From: Nephrocerus scutellatus
Taxonomy: Eukaryota; Arthropoda; Insecta; Diptera; Pipunculidae
Length of the DNA stretch: 64,000 bases
Assembly (NCBI GenBank): GCA_947095585.1
Contig: OX352761.1
Span: 132,090,277-132,154,276, forward strand
Reading direction: 5' to 3'
Shown here: piece by piece, positions 12,401 through 27,400 of the stretch
Layout: every line of letters starts with the position of its first letter
How positions within the stretch are numbered: position 1 is the first letter of the stretch
Notes under the pieces: model-generated
The model's database searches: none
The model's input: the letters and a program-made list of their open reading frames with translations, nothing else
What the model was told of the DNA's origin: nothing
Made by a program: the position numbers and the translations under genes

Positions 12401-15400
12401 CTTCATTGAGGCCCTTTTCAACCGCCTTTCACACGACCTAGTGAGCTGAAATTTTGCGAACACCTCAGTGTCATCGGCCATTTCTTAGATCTCAGTTGTG
12501 CGGCGCGTTTGTTGCGTGGAAACTGGGTTAATGTGTGAAGTAGGTCCCACCTTTTTTTAACCACCTTCCGCACATAGTAGAGAGTTTAAATTTTGTGAGT
12601 AGCTTAGTCTCGTATGCCATTTCTAGGATCCAGAATGTGATGCGTGGAAAGTGGGTTAATCTTTAAAATAGGCTTCATTTTTTTAACTTCTTTGAGGTGC
12701 TTTTCAACCGCCTGTACACAACATAGAGAGCTGAAATTGTGAGCAGATCAGTACCATGCCTATTTCTATTTCTATTTCTATTTTGTACCCCAAAAATGAA
12801 GTTTCTTTTACATTAACTTTTATTTATAAAACGAATAAAAGGCGCTCTTAATGAAAAACTTATTATATTTGCCAGCTGCAGCTCATATTTGATTTATTTT
12901 AGGACTAAAGTGTGCTGCAATTCCACACGCAATTTTTATTTTTTATAATATTTGTTATTGTGATGGAAAATGGAAATAATTTGGGTTAGTACAAGCCTCT
13001 AACTTTCTAAAATAGCTATATTTTACACTTATGTACAAACAATATATTGCGTCCTTTATGCTTTTATGAAAATAAAAACCTTAATTGGTCCATGTTATGC
13101 TAGCTTATGCCGTGGGTGTTTACATTTTTAACGCTTGTACGTTTTACTAAACATAATTTAAACTTTTTTATGTTTAAAGAGTTATTTCAGGTCAGCAAGA
13201 CTATAACGCCGTAAATTTAAGGAACACAAAAATTATGTTATTATGTATGTAGTCAAATAAAATCAATCACACAACGGCTCATTCTTAGTACAAGAAATCT
13301 AAATAAAACCATTTTATGAAACGTTAACCGTGTAGTATATTTAGTTTTTCTTAATGAGATGAGATGATTCGCCCACAAATTCAACTCAGTGCGACCTTCT
13401 TCTCATGATAATATTGGATTCTGTGTTGAATGCCGTCTCTTAATAACAAACAATCGAATATTTTGCGGATGTTTGCAAAGTAGAACGAACAGCAAAATTG
13501 CTTGTACGAATTATCATATTGAAATGTCAATTTTTCAGATATGTTCGACAAACAAGAGAAAGAAATTAAAAATATATTTATTAGACAATCGGAGTATATA
13601 TTTCTTATCGATGTCCTCAATGAATTAATACGAAATAAACAACGAAACAACATGACTAGTGGATATTATTGCGAGTATATTTCTCTGTTTCCTTTTCACA
13701 CCTATTATAGGCGACGACATCGTAGCCCAGCAAAAATATTTAAATATGCGCTAGCTATTTGAAATTAAAGCAACCGAGTTGATTTTATTAAATTCATCCT
13801 AATCAAGCAATGTTCCGATATCGAAATTGAAATAAATACACATTTTTTATGCATAGCATTTAGTGTCTAACTCGATTTAACAATAGCTGTTTCTAAATAG
13901 AAAAAATCTACCCGTGTTCAAGAAATTAACTAATGAAGATCGATATTGTACATTTAACTTAATAAAATAGCCATAAAATCTATATTATATCATCTTCTTA
14001 CAGATATCGTACTTCATTAATAATTCATGAATGTCGCTTTTAAAGTTTTTAATTATTTTCGGTTTTCATTGTTCTCCGTTTTATTCAATTAGTTTAAGTA
14101 GTTCGCAGATATCAGTTAATATTATTTGATTATTTGATAAGTGAAGACATTGAAAACCGTTGAAGACTTTAATTGAAATTCGAATATTTATCCAAAAAGG
14201 ACACCACCCACAGACGCTAACGTACAGTCGTGACATTCAAGGAGATCTTACACGTCTATTTGTGGTTTGTAAAATGATTAAAATATGAAATGAACTATTG
14301 TTAAAAATATTTGTTTCAATTCGTTTCTCATTGAATTGAAAACGAAACGTAAAACTAATAACTTTTCCTAGAAACAAACTAGAATAGTTGAAATTTTTGT
14401 ACACTAACGTTCCACCTTTCATTGCATCCTTTTTAGTCTTTTTTAAAATATGGTACATGTTGTAGTTTTAAAAACTATCGCAAACGAGAATACAAATTCT
14501 ATATCAATAAGATCAAATTGTAGCAAAAGTAATTGTTCTTGTTCTGCATTTACGACTATTATCTGCTTAAGGCAAGAAGTGTTAATGATGTAATTTCAAC
14601 GAACACAATGAGAACCTAGAGACGCGAACGAGCTTTTGCAGAGATACGAAACTCATACATCGTCCGTCACTGATATAATCGTAAGCTACCGTGAATCTAT
14701 GGTATCAGATGAAGTATTAAGCCCAATTTGCTGCCTGGACATAGTGTACATACCTTAATATAGCCTTCGAAATTTTTAAAGAATTTAAAGCATTTCAGTT
14801 TTATTTCTTTTAACAGAGAATCACGTATCTAGGTTTGTTTTTAAAGTTTTATGGTTCGAATACTTTACGATATAAACTGCTGAATTTGATTTGCTGAATT
14901 TAGCCATATTTTAATTGCAGATTAGCACTGTCACATTCTTGAAAACTTTTGTGAAAATTTCTACACCCATTAGAACGTCTTCGAGCTATGATTTATTACA
15001 ATTTTAGGATCGCGATAAGTTGAAAACAGTTCAGGTCAAAGATCACTCGTTTTATTGGCAGTATACGGCAGTATCTGTAACAGTTCAGGTCAAAGATCAC
15101 TCGTTTTATTGGCAGTATACGGCAGTATCTGTAATAAATATTATTGCGTGTTTTTCTGAAGAAAAATAGCTGTTAGGAAGGGTTTGCTTTTTTTATAATG
15201 TAAACACGCGCTGGGGATTTGCATATTGATAACATCTTTACCTCCAACTCTGAAAGGCCTTCTCCAATATACCCAAACAAGTATCTAAATATTAAAAAAC
15301 TTCGTTTTTCGAATACAAACGTTTATGTATACATCGAAACACGCCGCACAGTCCTTTATTATTTGGTAATAATCGCTAAAACATCTTTTTTTGAGGTCGG

Positions 15401-18400
15401 GGCCTATTTAAACGTATTTTCTTTTTTCCACGCTTCACACGCGCAACACGCGACCCGCGACTCGCGTCAAACGCGTGATATCAAAATTGGCCCCTGACAT
15501 TGAGCCGCTCTATTTCAGCCCTCTAGGTCGTGCCATAAGTGGTTAAAAAAAACCTTAATAAATGAGAAAATATCGCGATTCCAACCCATAACACGCGCCC
15601 CACGTGAAACGAGACATGCGTTATAGCTGGAACATAAAAAATGCTATTTTGGACTTAGACACTTACAAAATTTCAGGTCTCTAGGTCGTGTGGAAGGTGA
15701 TCAAAAAGGACCTAAAAGTAGTCGAAAAGGGGGTCAAGTCACGTTAAATAAAAGTTTTTAAAAAGTACCATCTTAACGTTTGGGAATGGGGCATCTTCCG
15801 GAGAAAAATTTTCCGAATTTTTTAATTTCATAAGTAATATACAATTACCCATTCTATACTTTGTCGTTTGTTGAAAACTTCAAAACCAATACCCGCCGCT
15901 ACTCTGAAATTTCGCTAAAATCTGTATAAACAACGCCAACCTGTAGTCCACAGTCTGACAGTTATAATGTAATCTCAAAAGTTGTATATTAAAGTACACA
16001 GTATTAAAAAAACCATCTTAAATGTTTGCCGTACTCTATCCTTTGGCATATGAATTGGAACCGCAATTGTGCGTTTAGGAAAGTATTGTCTACAATTCAA
16101 TCTTTTCAGAAATACTCACCTGATTGTGAGAGTAAACTATTTCGAACACTGCGAAATCAGAGAAAAGTTTTTATTTAACCATTTGTTTCATTTGACTCAG
16201 CACAATCAATTCTAGTTGATTAATATCAAAGATTGCCAGGTGACGTTGTAAAAGAATTGATTTGTTTAGTACAAAATAAGTAATTAATTGATTTAAGGTT
16301 TCACAACTGTATGTGACTATATACTATATACCCTAAGAATAAACAAAATGAGCTGACAACGTTTAGAATTGAAGTTGAGATATAGCTAAGAAAACAGGAA
16401 AAATTAATGAGGTTGTCAAATAAAATAATTTCAGATATTTAGCGTCCAGTAGATAATCGATGGTTGCAATAAAAATGCAATTATTAATTTTTTGTTATTA
16501 AAAATAAAACTACACAAGTTTCGTACGCCTTTGATTTAGGACATTTTAACCACCCAATGCTCTGGGTACATTGATTCTTCTTCAATGTGTATCTTTTATC
16601 GTTGTCGTTGATTCATTGTAACATACAAGTAAGATAGTAAGATAGCACAATTAAATGTGGGCGACATTTCGCAGTTGGGTGCCAGGAAATTCTCATTAAA
16701 GCGGTCTGTGATATACCCTTACCCTACATATAGTTGTACATCGGACATCGATCGCTATGCTATACATACGCAATATAAAATGCTTACTATTTTCTGTTTT
16801 TACTTTAAATTTAAATGGTACACATTATTCCGTACAGCGAGGAACGCCATTTGCATGTACAATTGTATTCGTATTCGACGAGATGATAAAGATGAAAAAT
16901 GCAATAAACATACACTTTGACACACAGCTACCTGATAACTCCGAAGAGGATTGACGGATTGCTTAAGTTACGGACTACTACATTTTTTTAAAAGTTTTGA
17001 ATACCTCTGGATCGCGGCGAAGCGGAAAACAGAGCTTGGCAAAGAATTGCACATACGTGTTGAATAGCTGAAGAACGAGTACCTTAACTTAACTGTACGT
17101 CCGAAAATGAGCTTGAGGGTAAACTGATGTACATTTAGAGCGCCACGAGGTTGCGAGGTTGTATTTTTTTCTTTGCAAGTGCCATTCATGGATAGGTTAG
17201 GTTAGGTGGCTGTCAGTGAAACCGACACACTTAGATCAGTAATGGTCCCTTGTGATACCACACGGATCAGGAAAATTTTTCTTCCTGATGAGCTTCGTAT
17301 GAAGCGTAAGAGACCACCAATGTCAATGCTTATCATTGATCAGGTCATAAGTGTCGTTGTAGAAGAAAGCTCCCATATAGAGTTTACGTTTTTGGGAGAG
17401 GGCTGGAAAAGTGCAGAGAAGATGGACGATGGTATCTTCCTCCTCCTCATCCATGCAGAAGTTATTCGAGAAGACTCCAAGTCTTGCTGCATGCCTGCCC
17501 ATGAGACAGTGTCGAGTGATGACACCTACAATAGCACCGATGTGCGATCTTTTTTGAGAGATCAAACACTTGGAGCGTTTCAGATCCAGCTTAGGCCAGA
17601 TCTGCTTTTTCGCTATGCAAGTTGAATCGTTTGACCACCTACAATTAGTTTTTACATTAGCATCCCGCTTTATAGTTTGAATGTAGTTTGCATGTAGTCA
17701 TACCTACGGAACAATACACAGGGTAGTGTAGTTTCTTGCTTGGCGAGTTCGTCAGCCATAAAGTTTCCCGGAATGTCTCTATGCCCCGCACCCAACACAG
17801 GTGGATATTGAACCGATCTGCCATCTCCACGAGAGATGATCGGCAGTTAAGGGCTAGAGTTGAATTTGTAGAGATTGATTCCAGGGATTTCAGTGCAACT
17901 TGACTATATTAGCGCATATAACGTTTCTCTTCAGCCAAGACAAGGCTTCACTGATCGCCATAATTTCAGCCTGGAAAACACTATAGTGATTTGGAAGACG
18001 GAAAGGGAGGCTAAGATTTAGCTTTTTGAGAAAACACCTCCGCCTCCATAAAAATGGAGGTGTGGGCACAACACGACTTTCTTTTACGGACGGGACCGGA
18101 ATCTTCAGTAAATGTATATTCAATTTTTATTTTTATTTTTTTTAAATTTTTTTTTGCATTTTCTCATAGTAGTTTACTACTACGACTACCACTTCCGTTT
18201 GGCCGATTTCCGCCAAAATCAACTGGGCCCTCCCAATTTATGTAAAAAGCTTAAATATGAATTTTCGTCTCAATCAATTCAGCCGTCTGGGCTGTAGAGT
18301 GGACACAGAGCCACAGACACACAGACAGAGATTTTTTTTTTGTGCTTTTTCTGACTCAGGAGATACGGTACGAGATGGGTAAATCTGCAAAAATCCCGAG

Positions 18401-21400
18401 TTCGAAAATTTTCATGATTACTATACTTACTTTTACTACTAGTAAAAGAAAGTAAAATGAATGTCTTTATCTTTCAAGTAAGCGTCTTCGTCCCAGAATG
18501 ATCTGGAGGGGAAGGTGACCTGAAAGTTTTTGTTGAAATGGAGTTGCGGAATGGTGTAGTCTATGTTGTCTGGGATCCTGACTAAATTCAGGATAGAGGA
18601 GTGACCGTTTTCATTTCTAGTCCACTGAGAGATAGCATAAAGGCGAATAGCCGAACTTGCCTGCTGTAAATGTCGAGTGGTGTAACGTCGAACAGAATGT
18701 CCAATGCAGCGGAGGGGATTGTACGAAGTGCTCCGCTCATACATAGACTTTTTTTTTATAGACTTTTTTTTTTATTTATATATAGAGACTCATTGCCAAG
18801 GGAGGACTTCCTGAATGACTTGCGTCACGGCAATAAGTTGGGATAAGCCCTTTATTAAATTCAAAATAAAATAAAAATCGAAGAAATGTGATTTACAATA
18901 TATATAACATTTCTCACGTTTGTAGCCGGTTTCAATTTATTTTCTCAGAATTCTCCCTGATTCATTGAAAAAGCAATACGGAAAAACGAACACGAAAGAC
19001 CTTAAACGAGTGTTTACGTTACTGACAAAAGGACTTGGAACTAGAGAACGGGTTTCTAAGACTAGCTGATCTTTGGGATACATGAAGACCCCATCTGCTA
19101 CCAATGGCTTTTTTGCATGAGAAGAGTGCCACTGTGGCTTTACGAAATCTTTCTTGTATGTTAGGCCACTCATGGATAATGGCATTGGATTTAAGATATG
19201 CCTAGACGACAAGAGCCAGCGTTGGGTATTAAATTTTACTCGATTGTTTTGTCCCCATTTTATTATGTTGTCCAGGTCAGAATTTAACGTGCTTAACATA
19301 CTTACTTGTTTGAGTTCCATATGAGAAGTATGAATAGTGCCTACTTTCGAGGGTAGGTGAAAGTAGACATTATTCACACTAGTGTGTTAACATAGAAAAT
19401 AATATTGTTATTTACTGCAGCCTCAGCGAACACACATTCACATCACATAGTAGTTTTGCATTGCGCATGAGCAGTTAAGCAGAAAAATTGTTTTGGTCGT
19501 GTGAAAAATAGCGTACACTACTCGTTGGAAAGTGCTTATCGTCCACTTTCCTAGCTCGTTATGCAATAAACTATTAGTCAAAGTCGAGCTACAAAGATAA
19601 TAGGAGATACATAGATACATGCATGCTTTATATTTTGCACTTTTTATCTGTAATACAGTTCCAGTAATATACATATGTATATGCATTACATTTTCACAAT
19701 TCTAATTTCGTACATGATTTTTACCATTTCAGAAATCCTTTACGCTGATACTGCAAGCGTTGGACATGTACAACACCTCCTATCCAGGTAACTTTTGATA
19801 GATTTATTGAAAATTGCTTCACTACGAGTGTGTGCAAAGCTTCTTTAAAGAGCTTCACGACCGGACAAAGACCATTTTTCGTTTAGATACACAAAAGCCT
19901 TTAACAATACTAACATGTTTTTCCGGTTTTTCCTTATTTTCTTCTCTTTTGTTTTTTTTGTGTGTTACCGTTTGTGTGTTTCAACTGATGATTGGATGAT
20001 CTCCAACGCTCGTTTCGTGTTCCTGCTGATGGGTGATTGGATGATCTGCAACGACGCTGGTGGCTACACTTTCAAACTGCATTCATTACTTTCGACAACT
20101 ACCGTGCCAACAAAACATCGCGCAAACAAAAAAAAAATAAATCCATCTATACCTAGACGTGGAAAGGTTAATTGAAGAAACATCATTTTCGGGCGTGATT
20201 CTACCGTCGCCTGAGTGGAAGACTTTGGATCACATTGGGAAAAATGCCCGGATTACATATCGGGTTAGAGTTCAGTGTGCAGTTACATACTACAATACAA
20301 CATGCACAACATTCTGTCGCCCAAGAAATGACCAGTTTGGCCATTATACATGCGGTTCGGAAGGTCAAAAGTTGTGTTTAAATGGTTGGCAGGGAGTTAA
20401 TTGCGAGAAAGCTGTCTGCAAGCCCGGCTGCGACCCCACACATGGAAAGTGCGATCAGCCAGGAGAATGCGAGTAAGTACTCCGTCACTCGGTCTGTCTG
20501 CGCGTTTTTGTTAAGTTCTTCCTATCCCATTATACAAGTAGATACATACAGAGTATCGGATCATTTTGTTAAAAGAAAAACACGTAATTAAGCGGCAATC
20601 TAGCATTTGCAGCTATGTACGAGTACGAGTACGGGCACATTAAGTATCAAAATCTAGTAGTTGGAGAGAGATTGTTGTGATGGTCTTGCTTAGAGCAATA
20701 GTGCCTCTGCCTATAATAGTAGCTGAATGGTTGGTTGTTTGTTCGGAATTGAACAATACCGTTTGTTCGATTATACATTTGTTGTTGTTAGGTTTCCTTT
20801 GTTTTGTTTAATGTTGTAACAGAAGATGACGATGAAGAAACAAAAACGAATTTTTGTTGTTGTTGCTGATGTTGTTAGGTGGAGTATAGGAAGGAATTGC
20901 ATTCAGTTCGCAAGATAAGCAAGCTCTCTATGTATGTATTGTATATGCATGGGACTACGCCAAAGAGTTTTAACGAAAAAATAGTGTAACATAAAATACG
21001 TGATCTCAGTTTGTATCACGTCTGTCGGTGTATCGGATGTTCGGCGATGGAGAAGCTATGCGCCACGGACATAAAAAAAACTTGCTTTGATTTTATTTTA
21101 CGTATGCATTGCACTCGTCCATTCATATATGTATGCATGTGAAAAGTCTTTGCTTCAAATCAATGCACAAAGGGATAGTCATGGCCATCTAAAGTTATGA
21201 ATTTTGTTGACAGGATTTTAATATAATACCAATACATAAATGCGGGTAGGATACAATAACCTATAATTAGATGAAATTACTACGAAAATTAGATATTAAC
21301 AAATTAAAAGCATACATACATGCATACACTTTGATACGAAATTATTAAACGTTACGAAATCTTAAACGGTTGTGATTACATTTTGTAAAGCTGCCATCGC

Positions 21401-24400
21401 GATTACCTATACAGACAGAAATGCTCTTATTGGTTTTTCTTTCTCAATAGGATTTTTTTTATATATAGGTACCTGTGCTCAATCCTTAAATAGTTTTTGT
21501 TTTTCTTTTAAATGTAACTTAAACGTACCAATGACTTTAGCATATGCACCATGATGCGGATCTTAACTGAATTGTACGTGGAGTATATAGATTCTTCGAA
21601 AAGAATGGTGCAATGGTAGACTATATTGTGAAAATGTCTCGGGGTCTTTGTTTGACTCTTTGCATTCCTGAACGTGCACTGCTCAGCTTATTCTTTTTAA
21701 CAAAATAGTGTAATGTTGATTAGACTATCTGGCAACAGGTAGGTAATCATTGTTGGTACTAACAACACATCACCTATACGAACTTCAACTATAAGATATA
21801 CTTTATCGGTTTTTTATATCGTCGTTAAGCAAAAAATATAATGTAAATACTATGAACCGTAAAAGTAAAGTATTCATATGTTAAAGTACCATCGATGCCA
21901 TTAACTATGGAACACAGCATCATTCAAATTTCTTTTACGCTTGCTTGCGTTGAACCTAATTTTTCATGACTTTTTGGTATAAATCGGGCGATTTGTCGAC
22001 AATTTGGCGTTTGATGTTGGTCCTGACGTCGTCTGGCTGTTGGCATAGACCAGCGGACTTGACATTGCCCCAAAGAAAAAAGTCCAGATTCGTTAAATCA
22101 CGTGATCAAGGTGATCCATTCCTGGAGTTAACACGGTCACCTAACATCTATGCTCCAAGCCTCTTCCAATCCATTCCAACATAGTCCGGAACCGATCTCC
22201 ATTGACTTTTACTACGTTGCCCCCAACATAAAACCCACATAAAATGGATACTCGTGAATGCGGCCCGCTGACACAAATTAGAAAATTTTTCTATTTAACG
22301 AAGTCGTTGAGCTAGAAATGGGCTCCATCGCTGAGAATGAGAACGAGAAAATGTTGCTGAATCATAACGTAATTTTCCATTAATAAATGGCAAGTGTACC
22401 GGGGTGTCCACGAAGATGTTATCACATTAAACGTCTTGAAGGATTATTATGAAAACATTCCTGAAATTTGTTTCTTACTATTGAGGAAGACCCAAGCACT
22501 TCCTCTAAGCTGATACCTTCCTTCTTTCTTCAAAAGTAAGTCGGGTGGCCATATCTAGACTGCAACGAATAAAATTATAAATTATGTTTTACCATATGGG
22601 TGGTAACGGCTTTTTGGACAACCCTATATATGAGATAAAATGTCATGCGATGTCCTCCTCCTATATGTGATAATGATGCGATCACAAACATCATTCTTAC
22701 TGATATGAGAGACTATACCTTTCAGGAATAAGTCTTCCTGACCAAAGGAATATGGATGGCATGACTCGAACTTTAAGGAGGCTTCTAGAATTAAAGAGGT
22801 ATGCTTTCGGTTTTACAAAGTAAACCCTACTGAGGGAAACCGAAACGAGCCAGAAATGTTTGCAATGCCACCTTCGGCGAGTCAGTGTCGCCTACGACCA
22901 AAGATTTTTGCACTTTTGCAGCCACGCTTCGAGATTATGTATTTTTGCCGCATGTACCTCAGAGTATTGAACACTTTATATTCGTATATTAAACGATCTC
23001 AACATTCACAAATCCGCTGGACGGGATGATATTTCGCGTTCTTTGTTTCAATTCAATTGCAATTGACTCTGTGACTTTCCACGTTTCACAGCCATACAAG
23101 AGTACTGAGAGAACATTAGATCTGAAGATCGTTAGCTTTAGATTCCGGGAGATTTGCGAGGAGTTCCAGATATTATTTAGCATACTATAGGAGTGTCGCG
23201 TCTTGTTTACACGAGAGCACACATCCGAGTCAGCACCACCATTTTTTGACATCCAGCTGCCACTTATCGACTTTCTCTATTTGGTGTCCGTCAATCGAGA
23301 GACCATATGTTCCACTAGCGTTAACGCGAAGTAGTTTTGTTTTTGAGACGTTAATTTTTAAACCCACTTTGTTAGCGTGGAATTCTCGTGAGTTTTATTT
23401 TCGCTCCTTGTCACCTAGCGATTGTGTTAGGAGACAGATACCATCGGCATGGTCCAGGTCCTCTAGGCGGTGGAAAACATTCCATGGCAAACCCGATGGA
23501 GTGACCCGTACTTCATCACCCAGTCGATGACATTTGTGAAAAGCAATGGTGAGAGGGTGCAACCTTGGTTGACTCCCGAGTTGATCTTGAAAGGTGAGCC
23601 AATATGACCGTTATGAATGACGCGGCATGTTGAGTCGCGGTACAGCTCCTTGATAATGTTGATGAGTTTTTCCGGAACACCATAGCTAGACAAAATCTGC
23701 TACATCATGTTTCGGCCCACGCTATCAAAAGCGCGTTTTAAATCTACAAAAACCCGATTACAATTGCGTAAGCTTTTCCACCTATCCTATTCTTCTGGAA
23801 TCTTCCCGAGAGGTTGGAAAAAAGCCTTTGCCCAGCCATACAGCCACTTACATACATTCTATCCAAGGTCATTGAAACGCTTATCAATTATCAACTCATG
23901 AAATATCTTGTGACTGTCGAAATCCTTAGTGACGGACAGTACGGATTTCGCGGGCAACGTTCCACTGAAGATTTGATGGCATATCTCACCGAACAGAGTG
24001 AAACCAGTCTATTTATCAATTCAATGAAAACAAAGTCTTTGTTTTGATATTTCCAAGGCATTTGACAGAGTTTGGTGTGAAGCTCTTTTAAACAAAATGC
24101 GTGCCTATGGAGTCGATGAAAAACTGCTTCATTGGATTAGAAATTATTTTCTATACCCCTTATTCCAAGTTGTTTTTGACGGTCTCAAATCTGAAATTCA
24201 TAAATGCTGCTGTTCCACAGGGTTATGTTTTGTCCCCAATACTGTTTATAAATTTTATTAATGATCTCTTGTCTTTTGCTTCTATTCACTCTTTCTCCGA
24301 AGAGCGAAGAAGCACGCTCAGCTTCTCATATAAGTTTGAGGAACGTCCTTCCTCCTCTCATATAGAACTCAAGCAATTGCATATGTTAACTCCGTTAAAT

Positions 24401-27400
24401 TCTGACCTAGACAGCATAATAAAATGCTTCTAAAACTCAATGCTGTCTCCTGTCGTCCAACAAACCATTATCTACTACCTACTGTGATCAAATAAATAGC
24501 TAGTTGCATGCCAACTCTCCATGAATTCTACCGCAATACACGTGGCGCTCTAAATACTCGTCAGTATAACTTCAAGCCCACCTTTGGACGCACAATTACG
24601 TTCAGAGATTCGTTCTTAAGCCGTTCAACGCGTTTGTGAAATACATTGCGAAGCTCTGTTTTTCCTCATCACTACAATACGCAGTCCTTCAAAACAAAAG
24701 CTTACAGACATCTCCTCTTTCCTCTCCCTAAACCTTAACACCCATGCTGTACTGAACCTAACATTATAAGGATGTAAGCTTCTATACAGGATTTCACAAA
24801 ATTTATCTCATTCTGATGACAACTGACTGCTAATTAATACCAAAACAAAACAATACAAATTTAATTACAGAAAGTTAATTAGAATTATGTAGTAAGTTCT
24901 TGTATCGATGTTATCCACGTTCTCTTCGGGCACTGATTTTGGAGCGTCAATCATAGCTTAACGGACTTGTGATGCACTTTTACTAAAATAATCATATTGG
25001 CTCAGCTTTCTCCTTGTTTAAAGCGAGTTCTATCTCAACTCTACGGTTTTTCGACCCTTTACTCGGCTATAAAACGCAAGATCACGATTTATTCCAACCA
25101 AGAACCACACGTTACGTTTTTCTCAAAAGGCCTCTCCGCATTGATCGGATTGAAGTGAACGTATATATGTGCCCCAGCACCCGTAGCACCAGATCAGGTA
25201 TCTTAGTTTAATAAAAGCCAGTATAAGTTAAGTGTTGATTATTGGTTACCCACGAATTTAATTATTAAAACTCTATAATTCATCTGGCAAGTAAGCAAGC
25301 GATTGGAACTATTGGAAAGTTATTTAAATACACTCCCAATCACTTGATTGTGGCCACATTTTTTGCATCGGTTTTTCGCGATTAGGAAATTTTTTACCCG
25401 GAAATATTTTCTACCTGTGAGAAAGTACATATCTTTCGCAAACGAAGCCATAAAACTAAAGAGGAAATCAAGAAAATTCATAGGAAATTCTCAAATTCCC
25501 AAAAGAGTAATATAGTTGAGGCCACTTGAAAAATCTTATAAAAAAGAGAAAAATGTTTAAATTTTTTTGGTTTTAAACATTAATTTATTATGTTTTTATC
25601 CATTAATAGTGAGTATGCCCGCGATTTTTTGAGATTACCTCTATAAGACGGCTTGGAATTGAGTCATACAGTTTTTTTTTTAAATAATTAAGCGAAATCC
25701 TGTCCCAGGCATCTCGGATAGTTTCGATTCAGGAGTCCGTATCTTCAAATTGTCTACCGGCTTCATTAACTTTTCGAGATAAGCCCAAACGTTTTCGATG
25801 ATGTTTAAGTCCGGTGAACAGGGCGGCCATGGCAACAGTTCCACGTCTTCCGACTCAATCCAGCCTCTAGGTACCGTGGAAGTGTGGATGGGGGCGTTGT
25901 CTTGTTGGAAGTTCATTCGTTTAGAGAATTTGGCAAATTCCCAAGAATTTTCGTAATTTTCTTTATAATTTGATGAATTTGTTTTATGAAGATATTTACT
26001 TACTCAGAGGTAGCAAATATTTGTTGGTAACAAACTTCTAGAGGTATAAACAATCACTTGTGGCGGCACTCCGGTGTCAACGCCAATGCATGCGTCAATA
26101 AACAAAACAAACAAAATGTGTGATAAATTGAACGAACGAGCCTCACCATAAGTTTGAGTTTTAAATTGACTTTTTACCATTGTGAGCGACTTTCCGTACT
26201 ACTTTTGTGTAGTCAACGTAAAATTCTTTGCGGTATCTGCAATTTGTTTTTTTTTTTCATGGCAGCAAGATTAGTAAAATTATATCTTAAACGCACATTA
26301 AAAACCGCATTAGAACAACACACATGCGGAACCCACTATAGAATGGTGCACAAAACAATCGGCGGCCAAAACCCATTATTCAATTCAACAAAATTGTTCC
26401 GGTGTATTGCCGCAGTTGAGGATGATTCAGTTGATGTGCAACGTTATTATGATGATCACCAACATCAGTATCTGACACGTACTGGTAACTGCCTTTACCG
26501 GGCGAGATTTAATTTTCAGCTGGTGTAATCGCGTCGTGGCAGCAAGCATTGAATGTGACGCGAGTGGCGCAGCTGTATGGTTTGGTCCAACTATAGACAA
26601 TTTTTATAGATCGGTTCTGATGGTGTTAAGTTCAACTTGGTTGTAGGGAGTTACAAGTAGGAGCTGTGTGTGTAATATTGTGTTTTGTTGTGTGTGGCTT
26701 GAATTCATTTGTGAAACTCGAACTTAACATCAGCGCAATCAAAAACAGAACACCGTACTCACGATTGTGCTATTTAACAAGCAACGTTTTCAGTTGTTAT
26801 CGGCTCCAAAAAATTACTTCTTTTTTGTACGTTGTCTATGAATCTGAAATACATGACATGCCATAGATTCGTCTGCAGATAAACCCTCTTTAATGAAATC
26901 ATAAATTATACACTATATACACTGCTGGTATAGTACGCTCATCGCAACTCCTTTTGGAGCAGCCAACATTGCCAAGTGCTGTGTGTAGCACTGTGGCTTT
27001 GGTCAAAGCTTTGCTTCAAGTTAAGTGAAGTGTTTTTAGTTGGAGTTTTTGTTGTTGTTATAGATTTCGCGAAGCAAACTGCGGATAGCTGCATAGCGTG
27101 CAGATTAAAAAGCTGAAGCAGAGCGTCCAACTAACTAAACTAACCGGCTGTTCTGGTGCAAGTAGAGAAAACTAAAACCAAGGAAATATATATATTTGCG
27201 CTTTAATCGGCAGCTATAGAATATGGCGTGTTCTACACTTTTGCCCTTGATATCAATAAAATTGTCTTGTAATCAAATTTGTTTTTCCTGCACTCAGACT
27301 TTATATACAGGAGTTCGGTGTAACTAATTTGTCTTGCCTATTTCATTGTAACATCATTTCCAATAGGCTATCTGCACAAATCCGAGCCGCCACATCGTGT

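Larger units (their letters stand above)
3711..19732 (+). other. Ser: Large Serrate intron (16 kb), repeat-rich
   Basis: No host coding exon was recognised here. Identified contents are listed separately: LINE fragments, a tandem duplication, a gypsy remnant, a Harbinger element, a mariner-like relic, minisatellites and dispersed repeats. Stretches 3711-4680, 6456-7050, 7510-8780, 12784-15024 and 15800-16960 are AT-rich with no recognisable feature. Enhancers for wing and tracheal expression would be expected in introns of this gene, but none can be assigned by eye. Confidence 0.8.

Noticed and set aside
17206..17625. 139-codon + strand open frame
   Set aside because: It is antisense to the RNase H/zinc-knuckle end of a LINE, which explains its openness.
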